DNA from: JAHFRG01 sp036522275
GTDB lineage: Bacteria; Pseudomonadota; Gammaproteobacteria; Burkholderiales; JAHFRG01
Assembly: GCA_036522275.1 (NCBI GenBank)
Contig: DATDGC010000038.1
Span: 1 to 8,480, forward strand
Direction: 5' to 3'
Length of the DNA: 8,480 nt
Part shown: piece by piece, positions 1 to 6,448 of the stretch
How the letters are laid out: each line of letters starts with the position of its first letter
Position numbering within the stretch: the stretch's first letter is position 1
Made by a program: the position numbers and the translations under genes
Notes under the pieces: model-generated
Seen by the model: the letters and a program-made list of their open reading frames with translations, nothing else
Database searches by the model: none
Told to the model about the DNA's origin: nothing

Positions 1-255
1 GAGTTGCCGCGCGTGTTGCTGGAATTGCACGCAACCCTGAAACCGCGCGGTGTGGTGTTCGCTTCGAACCCGCACGGCCATAACCAGGAAGGCTGGAACC
101 GCGGACGCTACGGCGCGTATCATAATCTTGAAACTTGGCGCCGCTATATGTCAGCCACCGGGTTCGTTGAGCTTACTCACTATTACCGCCCTGCCGGCCT
201 GCCGCGCGAACAGCAGCCCTGGCTGGCGAGTGTCTGGCGCAGGTTGGCATCCTGA
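1..255 (+). CDS. Class I SAM-dependent methyltransferase, C-terminal fragment (5' end outside window)
   Basis: The reading frame is open from the first base and ends at TGA 253-255, leaving 84 residues of the C-terminal part. The visible stretch fits the second half of a Rossmann-type methyltransferase. It has a helix plus 'LKPRGVVFASNP' strand, typical of the region after motif IV where a small-molecule or protein methyltransferase reads 'lkpgG.l..s.p'. It then has an 'ETWRRYMSATGFVEL' helix-strand, the usual C-terminal 'l..aGF..v' element. The SAM-binding motif I (GxGxG) would lie upstream and is not in the window, so the substrate cannot be inferred. The protein ends naturally at 'WLASVWRRLAS', so I see no truncation at the 3' end. 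It is separated from the dehydrogenase by 176 bases and has no evident functional link to the genes downstream. The family is fairly sure; the specific role is unknown. Confidence 0.8.
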   Translation, partial: ELPRVLLELHATLKPRGVVFASNPHGHNQEGWNRGRYGAYHNLETWRRYMSATGFVELTHYYRPAGLPREQQPWLASVWRRLAS

Positions 256-270
256 AGAACATCGCTTCCA

Positions 271-435
271 ATGGGAGTCTTTTGGGGCGCTGTTTTGTTA
301 ACTTTTGCGGCTAGACGAGCGCCTACTACTGGACCAAATGCAACTTCGGATGACATCACCTATACCGTCTTATCTGGTAACCGCGAGTTCCAGGAGCAGC
401 TTAGCCACAAAACGATCAAGAAGGCCAAAGCATGA
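271..435 (+). CDS. Possible small protein of 54 residues (doubtful)
   Basis: An ATG at 271 opens a 54-codon frame ending at TGA 433-435, so the stop overlaps the dehydrogenase start at 432 as ATGA. The N-terminus (MGVFWGAVLLTFAARR) is hydrophobic followed by two arginines, like a short signal or membrane anchor. The rest is polar and ends lysine-rich (KTIKKAKA). The second half uses codons like those of the neighbouring genes (mostly C or G at third position). The first half contains codons that are rare here (TTA, AGA, CGA, GGA), and there is no good ribosome binding site before 271. The frame is the same as that of the upstream methyltransferase, beginning 15 bases after its stop. I recognise no family. 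It could be a translationally coupled leader, the remnant of a decayed gene, or chance. Confidence 0.22.
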   Translation: MGVFWGAVLLTFAARRAPTTGPNATSDDITYTVLSGNREFQEQLSHKTIKKAKA

Positions 436-3400
436 CGTCCGGAACCGTTCTTGCTGATGGACACGATGCATTAAGGGACAAGATGAGTTCGCCGATTCTC
501 CATCCCGTCTATTTCTCACATGCCACGCGCAAATCCATCGCGACTTCCGGACTCGCCGCCCGATTAGGCAAGGAAATTCGCGGCGATGTCTGGTTCGATG
601 CGGCTTCACGCGGCCGTTATTCCACCGACGCCTCGATCTACCAGATCATGCCCATCGGCGTAGTGGTGCCGCGCGATGAATCCGATGTGCGCCTCGCGCT
701 TGAGATCGCGCGCGAGTTCAAAGTGCCGGTATTGCCCCGCGGTGCCGGCAGCAGCCAGTGCGGCCAGACGGTCGGCGAAGCGCTTGTGATCGACCACAGC
801 AAATGGTTGAGTGGTATCGTCGAATTCGACAAGGAAGCGGGCACCGTCACAGTAGAACCTGGCATCGTGCTGGACCACCTGAATGCCTGGCTCAAGCCGC
901 ACGGTCTGTGGTTTCCGGTGGATGTATCGACCTCAGCCCAAGCGACCATCGGCGGCATGGCCGGCAACAATTCCTGCGGCTCGCGTTCGATCAAATACGG
1001 CAACATGGTGCATAACGTCCTCGGCATTGACGCAATTCTCGCCGATGGCACGGAAGCGCATTTTGGCCCATTGACCGCGCTCGCGGGATCAGGACGTGTG
1101 CGCAAACTGGCCGATGCCCTGACCGCTATCGCCGCCCGCGAACGAAGCGAAATCGAGCGCATGGTTCCGAAAGTTCTGCGCCGAGTCGGCGGCTATAACA
1201 TCGACATCTTTCATCCGCAAAGCGAGCGGCCTTATACGCCGGATCACTCGGTGAACCTGGCTCACCTGCTGGTCGGTTCGGAGGGAACGCTTGCCTACTC
1301 CAGACGGATCAAGCTCAAACTCACAGCGATCCCGCGCTACAAGACATTGGGTGTGGTTAATTTCTCAACCTTCGACCAGGCAATGGCGCTCACGCAGGAT
1401 ATCGTCAAGCTAGGCCCATGCGCAGTGGAACTGGTCGACCGCACCATGATCGACCTGTCGCGGCGCAATCCCGCATTCCGCCCGGTAATCGAACATGCGC
1501 TGATCGGTGAACCGGAAGCGGTCCTGTTGGTCGAGTTCGTCGGCCACGAAAAAGAACCTTTGCTGCGGAAACTCAGGGAACTGATCGCGCTGATGGATGA
1601 TCTTGGACTGCCCGGAAGCGTGGTCGAAATGAGCGACCCCGGCCCGCAGAAAGACCTCTGGGAAGTGCGCAAGGCTGGGCTCAACATCATGATGAGCATG
1701 AAAGGGGACGGCAAAGCGGTATCCTTTATAGAAGATTGCGCAGTACCGCTCGAGCATCTGGCCGAATACACCGACCGGTTGACGCAAATATTCCATAAGC
1801 ACGGAACAAAAGGCACGTGGTATGCCCATGCCAGCGTCGGCACTCTGCATGTGCGGCCGATACTCGACATGCGGCGCGACGGCGCGCAGAAGATGCGCGC
1901 CATCGCCGAGGAGGCGTCAGCCCTGGTACGCGAGTACAAAGGCGCTTACTCGGGCGAGCACGGCGACGGCCTGTGTCGCGGCGAATGGGTCTCTTGGCAG
2001 TTCGGGCCGCGTCTCAACCGAGCATTCGAAGAGATCAAGCGCCTGTTCGACCCGAACAATTTGTTCAATCCCGGCAAGATCGTGCGCACGCCGCGAATGG
2101 ATGATCCCTCGCTGATGCGTTTCGCGCCGGATTATCGAGTGCAACCGATGCTGCCCAAGCTCGACTGGTCGGCGTGGAACGTGCAGCTCGATCCTCTAAC
2201 TGAAAACGAGACCGCGCCGGGAAGCGGCGAAGACCCGGCCGGAGGATTCGCCAAAGCCATAGAGTTATGCAACAGCAATGGGCATTGCCGCAAATTTGAT
2301 GCCGGCACCATGTGTCCGAGTTACCGGATCACCAAAGATGAGCAGCATCTGACCCGCGGCCGCGCCAACACGCTGCGCCTTGCCCTGTCCGGGCAGTTGG
2401 GCGAAGCCGGGCTCACCAGCGAGGCTGTCAAGGAATCCCTCGATCTTTGCGTGTCGTGCAAAGGATGCAAGCGCGATTGCCCGACCGGGATCGATATGGC
2501 AAAGATGAAAATTGAGTTCCGCGCGGCTTATGCGCAAGAGCACGGCATCGCGCTGCGCGACAAGCTGATGGCCTATTTGCCGCGTTATGCGCCGACTGCT
2601 GCCCGTCTGCGCTGGCTGTTGAATATGCGCAATCGCGTGCCTGTGCTGGCTATGCTGGGAGAGAAGCTGTGCGGCTTATCCGCGCGACGTGCTTTGCCTT
2701 CCTGGAGGCTCCCGTTCAGTGCCACCGTGGCGCAGAAGTCGGCCATGCCCCGTGGTGACGGCAAGGAAGTAATGCTTTTCATCGATACCTTCAACAATTA
2801 CATGGAGCCCGACAATGCTCACGCGGCGCAGCACGTGCTGGAAGCGCTCGGCTATACAGTACACTTGTCCTGCGCCCAAGGGGAAGGCGTTCGGCCTTTA
2901 TGCTGCGGGCGCACCTTTCTTGCCGCCGGCTTGGTCGATGAAGCCAAGGCCGAGGCCAAGCGTTCGCTCGATGCACTGTTAGCCTATGTCGAGCGTGGGA
3001 TGGCCGTCGTTGGCTTGGAGCCTTCGTGCCTGCTGACTATGCGTGATGAGTTTCTTCACTATGGCTACGGGAAGGCAGCCACTCGGCTTTCGGAGAGCGC
3101 TTATCTTCTCGAAGAATTCTTGGTACGTGAAAATGTAGCGGGAGGAATCGCTCCTGCCTTCAAGCCCTTGCCCTACAAACGCGCGCTATTGCACGGCCAC
3201 TGCCACCAAAAGGCATTCGACGCGGTAACGCCGATACTGCAGGTTCTGAATTGGATTCCGGAATTGAATACGGAACTGATCGAGTCGAGTTGCTGCGGCA
3301 TGGCCGGCAGCTTCGGTTATGAAGCAGAACACGTTGATGCCTCATTGCAAATGGCCGAGCTGTCACTCTTCCCACGCATCCGCAACAGCGACGATAACAC

Positions 3401-3503
3401 GCTGTTGATCGCAGACGGTATCAGTTGCCGCCATCAAATACACGGCGGCCTTGGCCGCCAGTCCTTGCATATCGCCAAGGTGCTCGACATGGCCCTGGCA
3501 TGA
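432..3503 (+). CDS. FAD-binding and Fe-S dehydrogenase, GlcD-GlcF/YdiJ-type fusion (predicted D-2-hydroxyacid dehydrogenase)
   Basis: At 1023 residues this matches the length and domain order of E. coli YdiJ-type proteins (about 1018). They fuse a GlcD-like flavoprotein to a GlcF-like iron-sulfur subunit. The FAD-binding PCMH domain (about residues 62-245) holds the flavin loop PRGAGSSQCGQ at 102-112. The FAD-linked oxidase C-terminal domain (about 280-552) holds HASVGTLHVRP at 466-476, EHGDG at 509-513 and FDPNNLFNPGK at 539-549. Two cluster motifs follow: C613-x5-C619-x8-C628-P, and a canonical CxxCxxCxxxCP at 673-684. Two CCG modules follow, with CCG at 824-826 and 954-956, and HGHCHQK at 921-927. 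Known members oxidise D-2-hydroxyacids (D-lactate, D-2-hydroxyglutarate) to 2-oxoacids and pass electrons to a membrane carrier. No signal peptide or membrane segment is visible. Start 432 is chosen for AAGAAGG at 418-424; ATG 483, preceded by AAGGGA, is an alternative. The architecture is certain; the substrate is inferred only. Confidence 0.93.
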   Translation: MTSGTVLADGHDALRDKMSSPILHPVYFSHATRKSIATSGLAARLGKEIRGDVWFDAASRGRYSTDASIYQIMPIGVVVPRDESDVRLALEIAREFKVPVLPRGAGSSQCGQTVGEALVIDHSKWLSGIVEFDKEAGTVTVEPGIVLDHLNAWLKPHGLWFPVDVSTSAQATIGGMAGNNSCGSRSIKYGNMVHNVLGIDAILADGTEAHFGPLTALAGSGRVRKLADALTAIAARERSEIERMVPKVLRRVGGYNIDIFHPQSERPYTPDHSVNLAHLLVGSEGTLAYSRRIKLKLTAIPRYKTLGVVNFSTFDQAMALTQDIVKLGPCAVELVDRTMIDLSRRNPAFRPVIEHALIGEPEAVLLVEFVGHEKEPLLRKLRELIALMDDLGLPGSVVEMSDPGPQKDLWEVRKAGLNIMMSMKGDGKAVSFIEDCAVPLEHLAEYTDRLTQIFHKHGTKGTWYAHASVGTLHVRPILDMRRDGAQKMRAIAEEASALVREYKGAYSGEHGDGLCRGEWVSWQFGPRLNRAFEEIKRLFDPNNLFNPGKIVRTPRMDDPSLMRFAPDYRVQPMLPKLDWSAWNVQLDPLTENETAPGSGEDPAGGFAKAIELCNSNGHCRKFDAGTMCPSYRITKDEQHLTRGRANTLRLALSGQLGEAGLTSEAVKESLDLCVSCKGCKRDCPTGIDMAKMKIEFRAAYAQEHGIALRDKLMAYLPRYAPTAARLRWLLNMRNRVPVLAMLGEKLCGLSARRALPSWRLPFSATVAQKSAMPRGDGKEVMLFIDTFNNYMEPDNAHAAQHVLEALGYTVHLSCAQGEGVRPLCCGRTFLAAGLVDEAKAEAKRSLDALLAYVERGMAVVGLEPSCLLTMRDEFLHYGYGKAATRLSESAYLLEEFLVRENVAGGIAPAFKPLPYKRALLHGHCHQKAFDAVTPILQVLNWIPELNTELIESSCCGMAGSFGYEAEHVDASLQMAELSLFPRIRNSDDNTLLIADGISCRHQIHGGLGRQSLHIAKVLDMALA

Positions 3504-3540
3504 TATTGATTGCCTGCTCGCACATCCAGTTATCGCAACT

Positions 3541-3571
3541 CTGACGCAGTCTTAGCAAAATTTGCTAGTAT
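3541..3571 (+). promoter_or_regulatory. Candidate sigma70 promoter for the dctPQM operon
   Basis: An extended -10 of the form TGnTAGTAT lies at 3563-3571 (TG at 3563-3564, hexamer TAGTAT at 3566-3571, four of six matches to consensus). The best -35 is CTGACG at 3541-3546 (four of six) with a long 19-base spacer, so recognition would rest mainly on the extended -10. Transcription would begin near 3578, giving a leader of roughly 57 bases before dctP. The position is right for an operon promoter, after the dehydrogenase stop and before the strong dctP ribosome binding site. This is a pattern match by eye, not a scored prediction. Confidence 0.35.
3553..3567. promoter_or_regulatory. Perfect 7-1-7 palindrome, candidate operator
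   Basis: TAGCAAA and TTTGCTA are exact reverse complements around a single central A, making a 15-base palindrome. It lies in the spacer and the first bases of the candidate -10 of the dctP promoter, where a bound repressor would block RNA polymerase. AT-rich symmetry stands out against the surrounding GC-rich DNA. No regulator gene is in the window, so the protein family cannot be named. The symmetry is seen directly; the operator role is inferred from position. The arms are followed by no U-tract, so this is not a terminator. Confidence 0.42.
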
Positions 3572-3634
3572 TTATCACTCTTTCCGCCCCGCTGGCGCTT
3601 TTTATACAAAAAATCCTAGAGGAGATCACAAGCC

Positions 3635-4612
3635 ATGAAGCCATCAAAGTCGCTGACCTTTCTACTTTTCGCGAGTATCTGCGCCGGCGCGGCGATGGCC
3701 GAGCCGATCGAAATCAAATTGGGCCACGTGGGCGAAACAGGCTCACTGTTCACCCAGTCATCGGATGAGTTTGCCCGCCGCGCCAACGCCAAGCTGGGTG
3801 ATAAGGCCAAGGTTGTGGTGTTCGGTTCGAGCCAGCTGGGCGGCGACAAGGAGCTGCTTCAGAAGGTGAAGCTCGGCACGGTGGACATGGCGGTGCCTTC
3901 TACCGTGATGTCCTCGGAGGCGGATCTATTCGGGGTCTTCGAGATGCCTTACCTGGTGAAGGACCGCGCCCACATGGCGCGAATCGAGAAGGAGCTCTTT
4001 TGGTCGAAGTTCGAGCCCGAAGTGGAAAAGAAGGGCCTCAAGGTGCTCGCGGTGTGGGAAAACGGTTACCGGCACATCACCAATTCCAAGCGCCCGATCA
4101 ACAAGCCTGCTGACCTGCAAGGCATTAAGCTGCGCGTTCCCGAGGGCAAGTGGCGCGTAATAATGTTCCAGGCCTACGGGGCGAACCCGAGCCCGATGAA
4201 GCTCTCCGAAGTCTTCACGGCGCTGCAGACCGGCGTGATGGACGGCCAGGAAAACCCCTTCACCCAGATTTACAGCCAGAAGTTCCAGGAAGTGCAGAAG
4301 TACCTGTCCCTCACCGGGCACGTTTACACGCCGGCCTACTTGACCGTCGGCACTAAGAAATGGGAGACGCTGCCGCCTGATGTGCGCAAGATCCTGGAAG
4401 ACACTGCGCGCGAAACGCAGGCCTTCGTGTACGCCACCGCCGAGAAAGACGACAACGAATTGCTGGGCAAGTTGAAAGCGGCGGGCATGCAGGTGAACAC
4501 TGCCGACAAGGATGCTTTCATCGCCGCCAGCAAGGGCATCTACGAGGAATACTCCAAGGAAGTTCCGGGCTCGAAGGAAATCATCGACCGCGCCATCGCG
4601 CTCGGGAAGTAG
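3635..4612 (+). CDS. dctP: TRAP transporter substrate-binding protein DctP
   Basis: This is the periplasmic receptor that captures a carboxylate and delivers it to the DctQM membrane pair. At 325 residues it has the usual DctP length. The signal peptide is a lysine-containing start, a hydrophobic core (LTFLLFASICAGAA) and an AMA cleavage site after residue 22. The mature start EPIEIKLGHVGETGSL is typical of the family. The 'LRVPEG' segment places the conserved arginine at residue 167 (about 145 in the mature protein), which in characterised DctP proteins makes the salt bridge to the ligand carboxylate. The conserved 'DGQENP' loop is at 203-208. Start 3635 is supported by a strong AGAGGAG at 3618-3624. 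It is the first gene of the operon, and dctQ follows 33 bases after its stop. The pocket arginine says the ligand is an organic acid; it does not say which. Confidence 0.95.
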   Translation: MKPSKSLTFLLFASICAGAAMAEPIEIKLGHVGETGSLFTQSSDEFARRANAKLGDKAKVVVFGSSQLGGDKELLQKVKLGTVDMAVPSTVMSSEADLFGVFEMPYLVKDRAHMARIEKELFWSKFEPEVEKKGLKVLAVWENGYRHITNSKRPINKPADLQGIKLRVPEGKWRVIMFQAYGANPSPMKLSEVFTALQTGVMDGQENPFTQIYSQKFQEVQKYLSLTGHVYTPAYLTVGTKKWETLPPDVRKILEDTARETQAFVYATAEKDDNELLGKLKAAGMQVNTADKDAFIAASKGIYEEYSKEVPGSKEIIDRAIALGK

Positions 4613-4616
4613 CCAC

Positions 4617-4649
4617 ATGAGCCCGAATCTCTCGGTGGCGGCGGCATGA
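4617..4649 (+). CDS. Possible 10-codon coupling minigene before dctQ (doubtful)
   Basis: An ATG four bases after the dctP stop opens MSPNLSVAAA and stops at TGA 4647-4649, overlapping the dctQ start as ATGA. A fair ribosome binding site, GGGAAG at 4604-4609, sits seven bases before it, inside the dctP end. In contrast, dctQ itself has only a weak GGTGGCGG. Such an arrangement could let ribosomes leaving dctP reinitiate on dctQ. The peptide has no recognisable function and chance is a real alternative in so short a frame. Confidence 0.2.
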   Translation: MSPNLSVAAA

Positions 4650-5152
4650 ATCTTGATACGATCCGCGGGGGCTACGAGCAAGCTCTCGAGTGGCTGATCG
4701 TGGCTCTCATGACCCTGCTCGCCGCAGAGGTCACCTTGGGCGTGGTCTACCGGACCCTTGGATTCTCTCTCGTGTGGTACGACGAGGTGGCCTCGATCTT
4801 CCTCGCTTGGCTCACCTTCTACGGCTCGGCGCTCGCCTCGGTGAAGCGCGCGCACATCGGCTGTCCGGAAGTGATGGCATTTCTGCCCCGCAAGTCCAAG
4901 TTCATTTTCCGGGTGATCGCTGAAGTCCTTACCATCGGGTTCTTCCTCCTGATGGGCTGGGTGGGATACCAGGTACTGGGCGTCCTCGACACCGATCACC
5001 TGGTGAGCCTGCCGTCGATTCCGGTGAGCTGGGTGCAGTCGGTGGTGCCTGTGAGCGCGGTGCTCATCATCGCTGCCGAACTCATCACGCTTCCGAAGGT
5101 ACTCGCCAACGCGTTCGCCGCGCCTGCGGTCACCGGGGGGGGTTCGCACTGA
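4646..5152 (+). CDS. dctQ: TRAP transporter small membrane subunit DctQ
   Basis: This 168-residue protein has the four membrane helices of the family, near residues 14-36, 47-65, 87-110 and 127-149. The conserved family features are visible: the 'VWYDEVASIFLAWLTFYGSALA' pattern in helix 2 and the 'KRAHIG' motif at 67-72. DctQ packs against DctM in the inner membrane and is required for transport driven by a sodium or proton gradient. Its stop TGA 5150-5152 shares one base with the dctM ATG at 5152, so the two are translationally coupled. The C-terminus (TGGGSH) is encoded by a run of eight G residues. The only start with the right helix-1 register is 4646; no useful upstream in-frame start is seen. 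Confidence 0.92.
   Translation: MNLDTIRGGYEQALEWLIVALMTLLAAEVTLGVVYRTLGFSLVWYDEVASIFLAWLTFYGSALASVKRAHIGCPEVMAFLPRKSKFIFRVIAEVLTIGFFLLMGWVGYQVLGVLDTDHLVSLPSIPVSWVQSVVPVSAVLIIAAELITLPKVLANAFAAPAVTGGGSH
5135..5142 (+). repeat. G8 homopolymer at the dctQ/dctM junction
   Basis: Eight consecutive G residues sit in the last codons of dctQ, ten bases before the dctM ATG. In the dctQ frame they read GGG GGG GGT, then two codons and the stop. Moved back by one base, the frame reads GGG GGG TTC GCA CTG and continues straight into the dctM ATG without a stop. The tract also lies at Shine-Dalgarno distance from the dctM start, where it may act as a poor ribosome binding site. The run is seen directly; any slippage is inference. 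Confidence 0.9.
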
Positions 5153-6435
5153 TGCAGATGATGTTGCTATTTGTCTGCGTCCTGGCGCTCGTGGTGATCG
5201 ACGTTCCGATCGCCGTGTCGCTCGGCATCGTCGCGGTCGCTGCCATGGTGTACACCCACGGCTCCGGATCGCTTCCCAACCTCCCGATCGTGCTCTACAA
5301 CGGCGCCACCAACTTTCCGCTCATCGCGATCCCGCTCTTCATCCTCGCGGGCGCAATCATGAACGCCTCAGGCATCTCGCGGCGGCTCATCGCCTTCGCC
5401 TCCGCCATCCTGGGCTTCATCCGCGGCGGGCTCGCTATGGTCTCGATCGGAGCCTCGATGTTCTTCGCCGAGATTTCCGGCTCCGCGGTTGCGGACGTCT
5501 CGGCGCTGGGATCGATTCTGATTCCCGCGATGAAATCCAAGGGCTACCCGGCGCCCCTCGCCGCGGCCATCATGTCGTCGGCGGCCACCCTCGCCGTGAT
5601 CATCCCGCCCTCGATTCCCATGATCCTCTATGCGGTCATGGCCGAAACCTCCGTCGTGAAATTGTTCGTTGCAGGCATAGTGCCCGGCATCCTCGGTGGC
5701 TTCGGCCTCATGGGCATGGCCTATTGGTTCGCGCGCCGCTACAATTTGCCGATCGAGGAGAAGTTCCAGTGGTCGCGCGTGCGCAGCACGTTCCGCGAGG
5801 CCTCCTGGGCTTTCACGCTGCCCATGATCATCCTCGGTGCCATTTTCGGGGGCGTGGTGACAGCGACCGAAGGCGCGGCGCTGGCGGTGGTGGCAGCGCT
5901 TTTCATCGGGCTCGTGGTGTACCGCGAGCTCGACTTGAAGCACCTGAAGAGCGCCATGATCGAAGGCAGCGTGCAGACGGCGGTTGTCATGCTGCTGGTG
6001 GCAAGCTCCGCCTTGTTGGGTACTTACCTCACCGAGATCCAGGCGCCCCAGAAGCTGGCCAAGGTGGTCGCGGACCTTACTACCAACAAGTGGCTCGTGC
6101 TCGCGTTGCTAAACGTGCTCTTCCTTCTCCTCGGCATGTTCCTGCACTCGGCCGCCGCAATTATCCTGGTGGTGCCGGTAGTGATGCCGCTGGTGAAATC
6201 GGTGGGCATCGATCCGGTGCATTTCGGCCTCATCGTCACCGTGAACCTGGGCATCGGCCAGCAAACGCCGCCGGTGGCCTCGGTGCTGATGGTGGCCTGC
6301 TCCATCGCCAAAGCAACCGTGTGGGAAGTGACCCGAGTGAACATCTGGTTCATTGGCGTGCTGTTCGCGGTGCTGATGCTGGTCACCTACGTTCCCGTGA
6401 CCGGTCTCGGATTAGTCCAGTTGTTCTATCGCTGA
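5152..6435 (+). CDS. dctM: TRAP transporter large permease subunit DctM
   Basis: At 427 residues with about eleven to twelve hydrophobic segments, this is a full-length DctM, the ion-coupled transport channel. Family signatures in order: 'PLIAIPLFILAGAIMNASGI' (56-75), the hairpin region 'EISGSAVADVSALGSILIP' (107-125), 'GYPAPLAAAIMSSAATLAVIIPPSIPMI' (131-158), 'TATEGAA' (237-243), 'LHSAAAIILVVPVVMP' (331-346) and the second hairpin 'GIGQQTPPVASVL' (367-379). The two hairpins are inverted repeats of the elevator fold that bind sodium and substrate. The start overlaps the dctQ stop by one base; ATGs at 5158 and 5161 are alternatives that change only the first residues. The crotonase gene follows after 13 bases. 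All expected motifs are intact. Confidence 0.95.
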   Translation: MQMMLLFVCVLALVVIDVPIAVSLGIVAVAAMVYTHGSGSLPNLPIVLYNGATNFPLIAIPLFILAGAIMNASGISRRLIAFASAILGFIRGGLAMVSIGASMFFAEISGSAVADVSALGSILIPAMKSKGYPAPLAAAIMSSAATLAVIIPPSIPMILYAVMAETSVVKLFVAGIVPGILGGFGLMGMAYWFARRYNLPIEEKFQWSRVRSTFREASWAFTLPMIILGAIFGGVVTATEGAALAVVAALFIGLVVYRELDLKHLKSAMIEGSVQTAVVMLLVASSALLGTYLTEIQAPQKLAKVVADLTTNKWLVLALLNVLFLLLGMFLHSAAAIILVVPVVMPLVKSVGIDPVHFGLIVTVNLGIGQQTPPVASVLMVACSIAKATVWEVTRVNIWFIGVLFAVLMLVTYVPVTGLGLVQLFYR

Positions 6436-6448
6436 CTGGGGACTATAA

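Noticed and set aside
285..323. GGCGCT...AGCGCC inverted repeat after the methyltransferase
   Set aside because: The arms are six bases with a loop of about 26 bases and no T-tract; this is likely chance in GC-rich DNA.
350..376. ATGACA and TATCTG as a promoter for the dehydrogenase
   Set aside because: The spacer is 15 bases and the -10 matches only three of six positions, so I cannot support a promoter there.
3585..3603. CGCC-CCGCT-GGCG hairpin followed by CTTTTT in the dctP leader, possibly a terminator or attenuator
   Set aside because: The stem is only four base pairs and cannot be extended. It is too weak to call a terminator, though it might slightly affect the leader.
3926..5149. 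A 407-codon open frame on the - strand covering much of dctP and dctQ
   Set aside because: It is antisense to two well-supported genes, rich in His, Arg and Glu in the way typical of a GC-rich shadow frame, and shows no recognisable domain.
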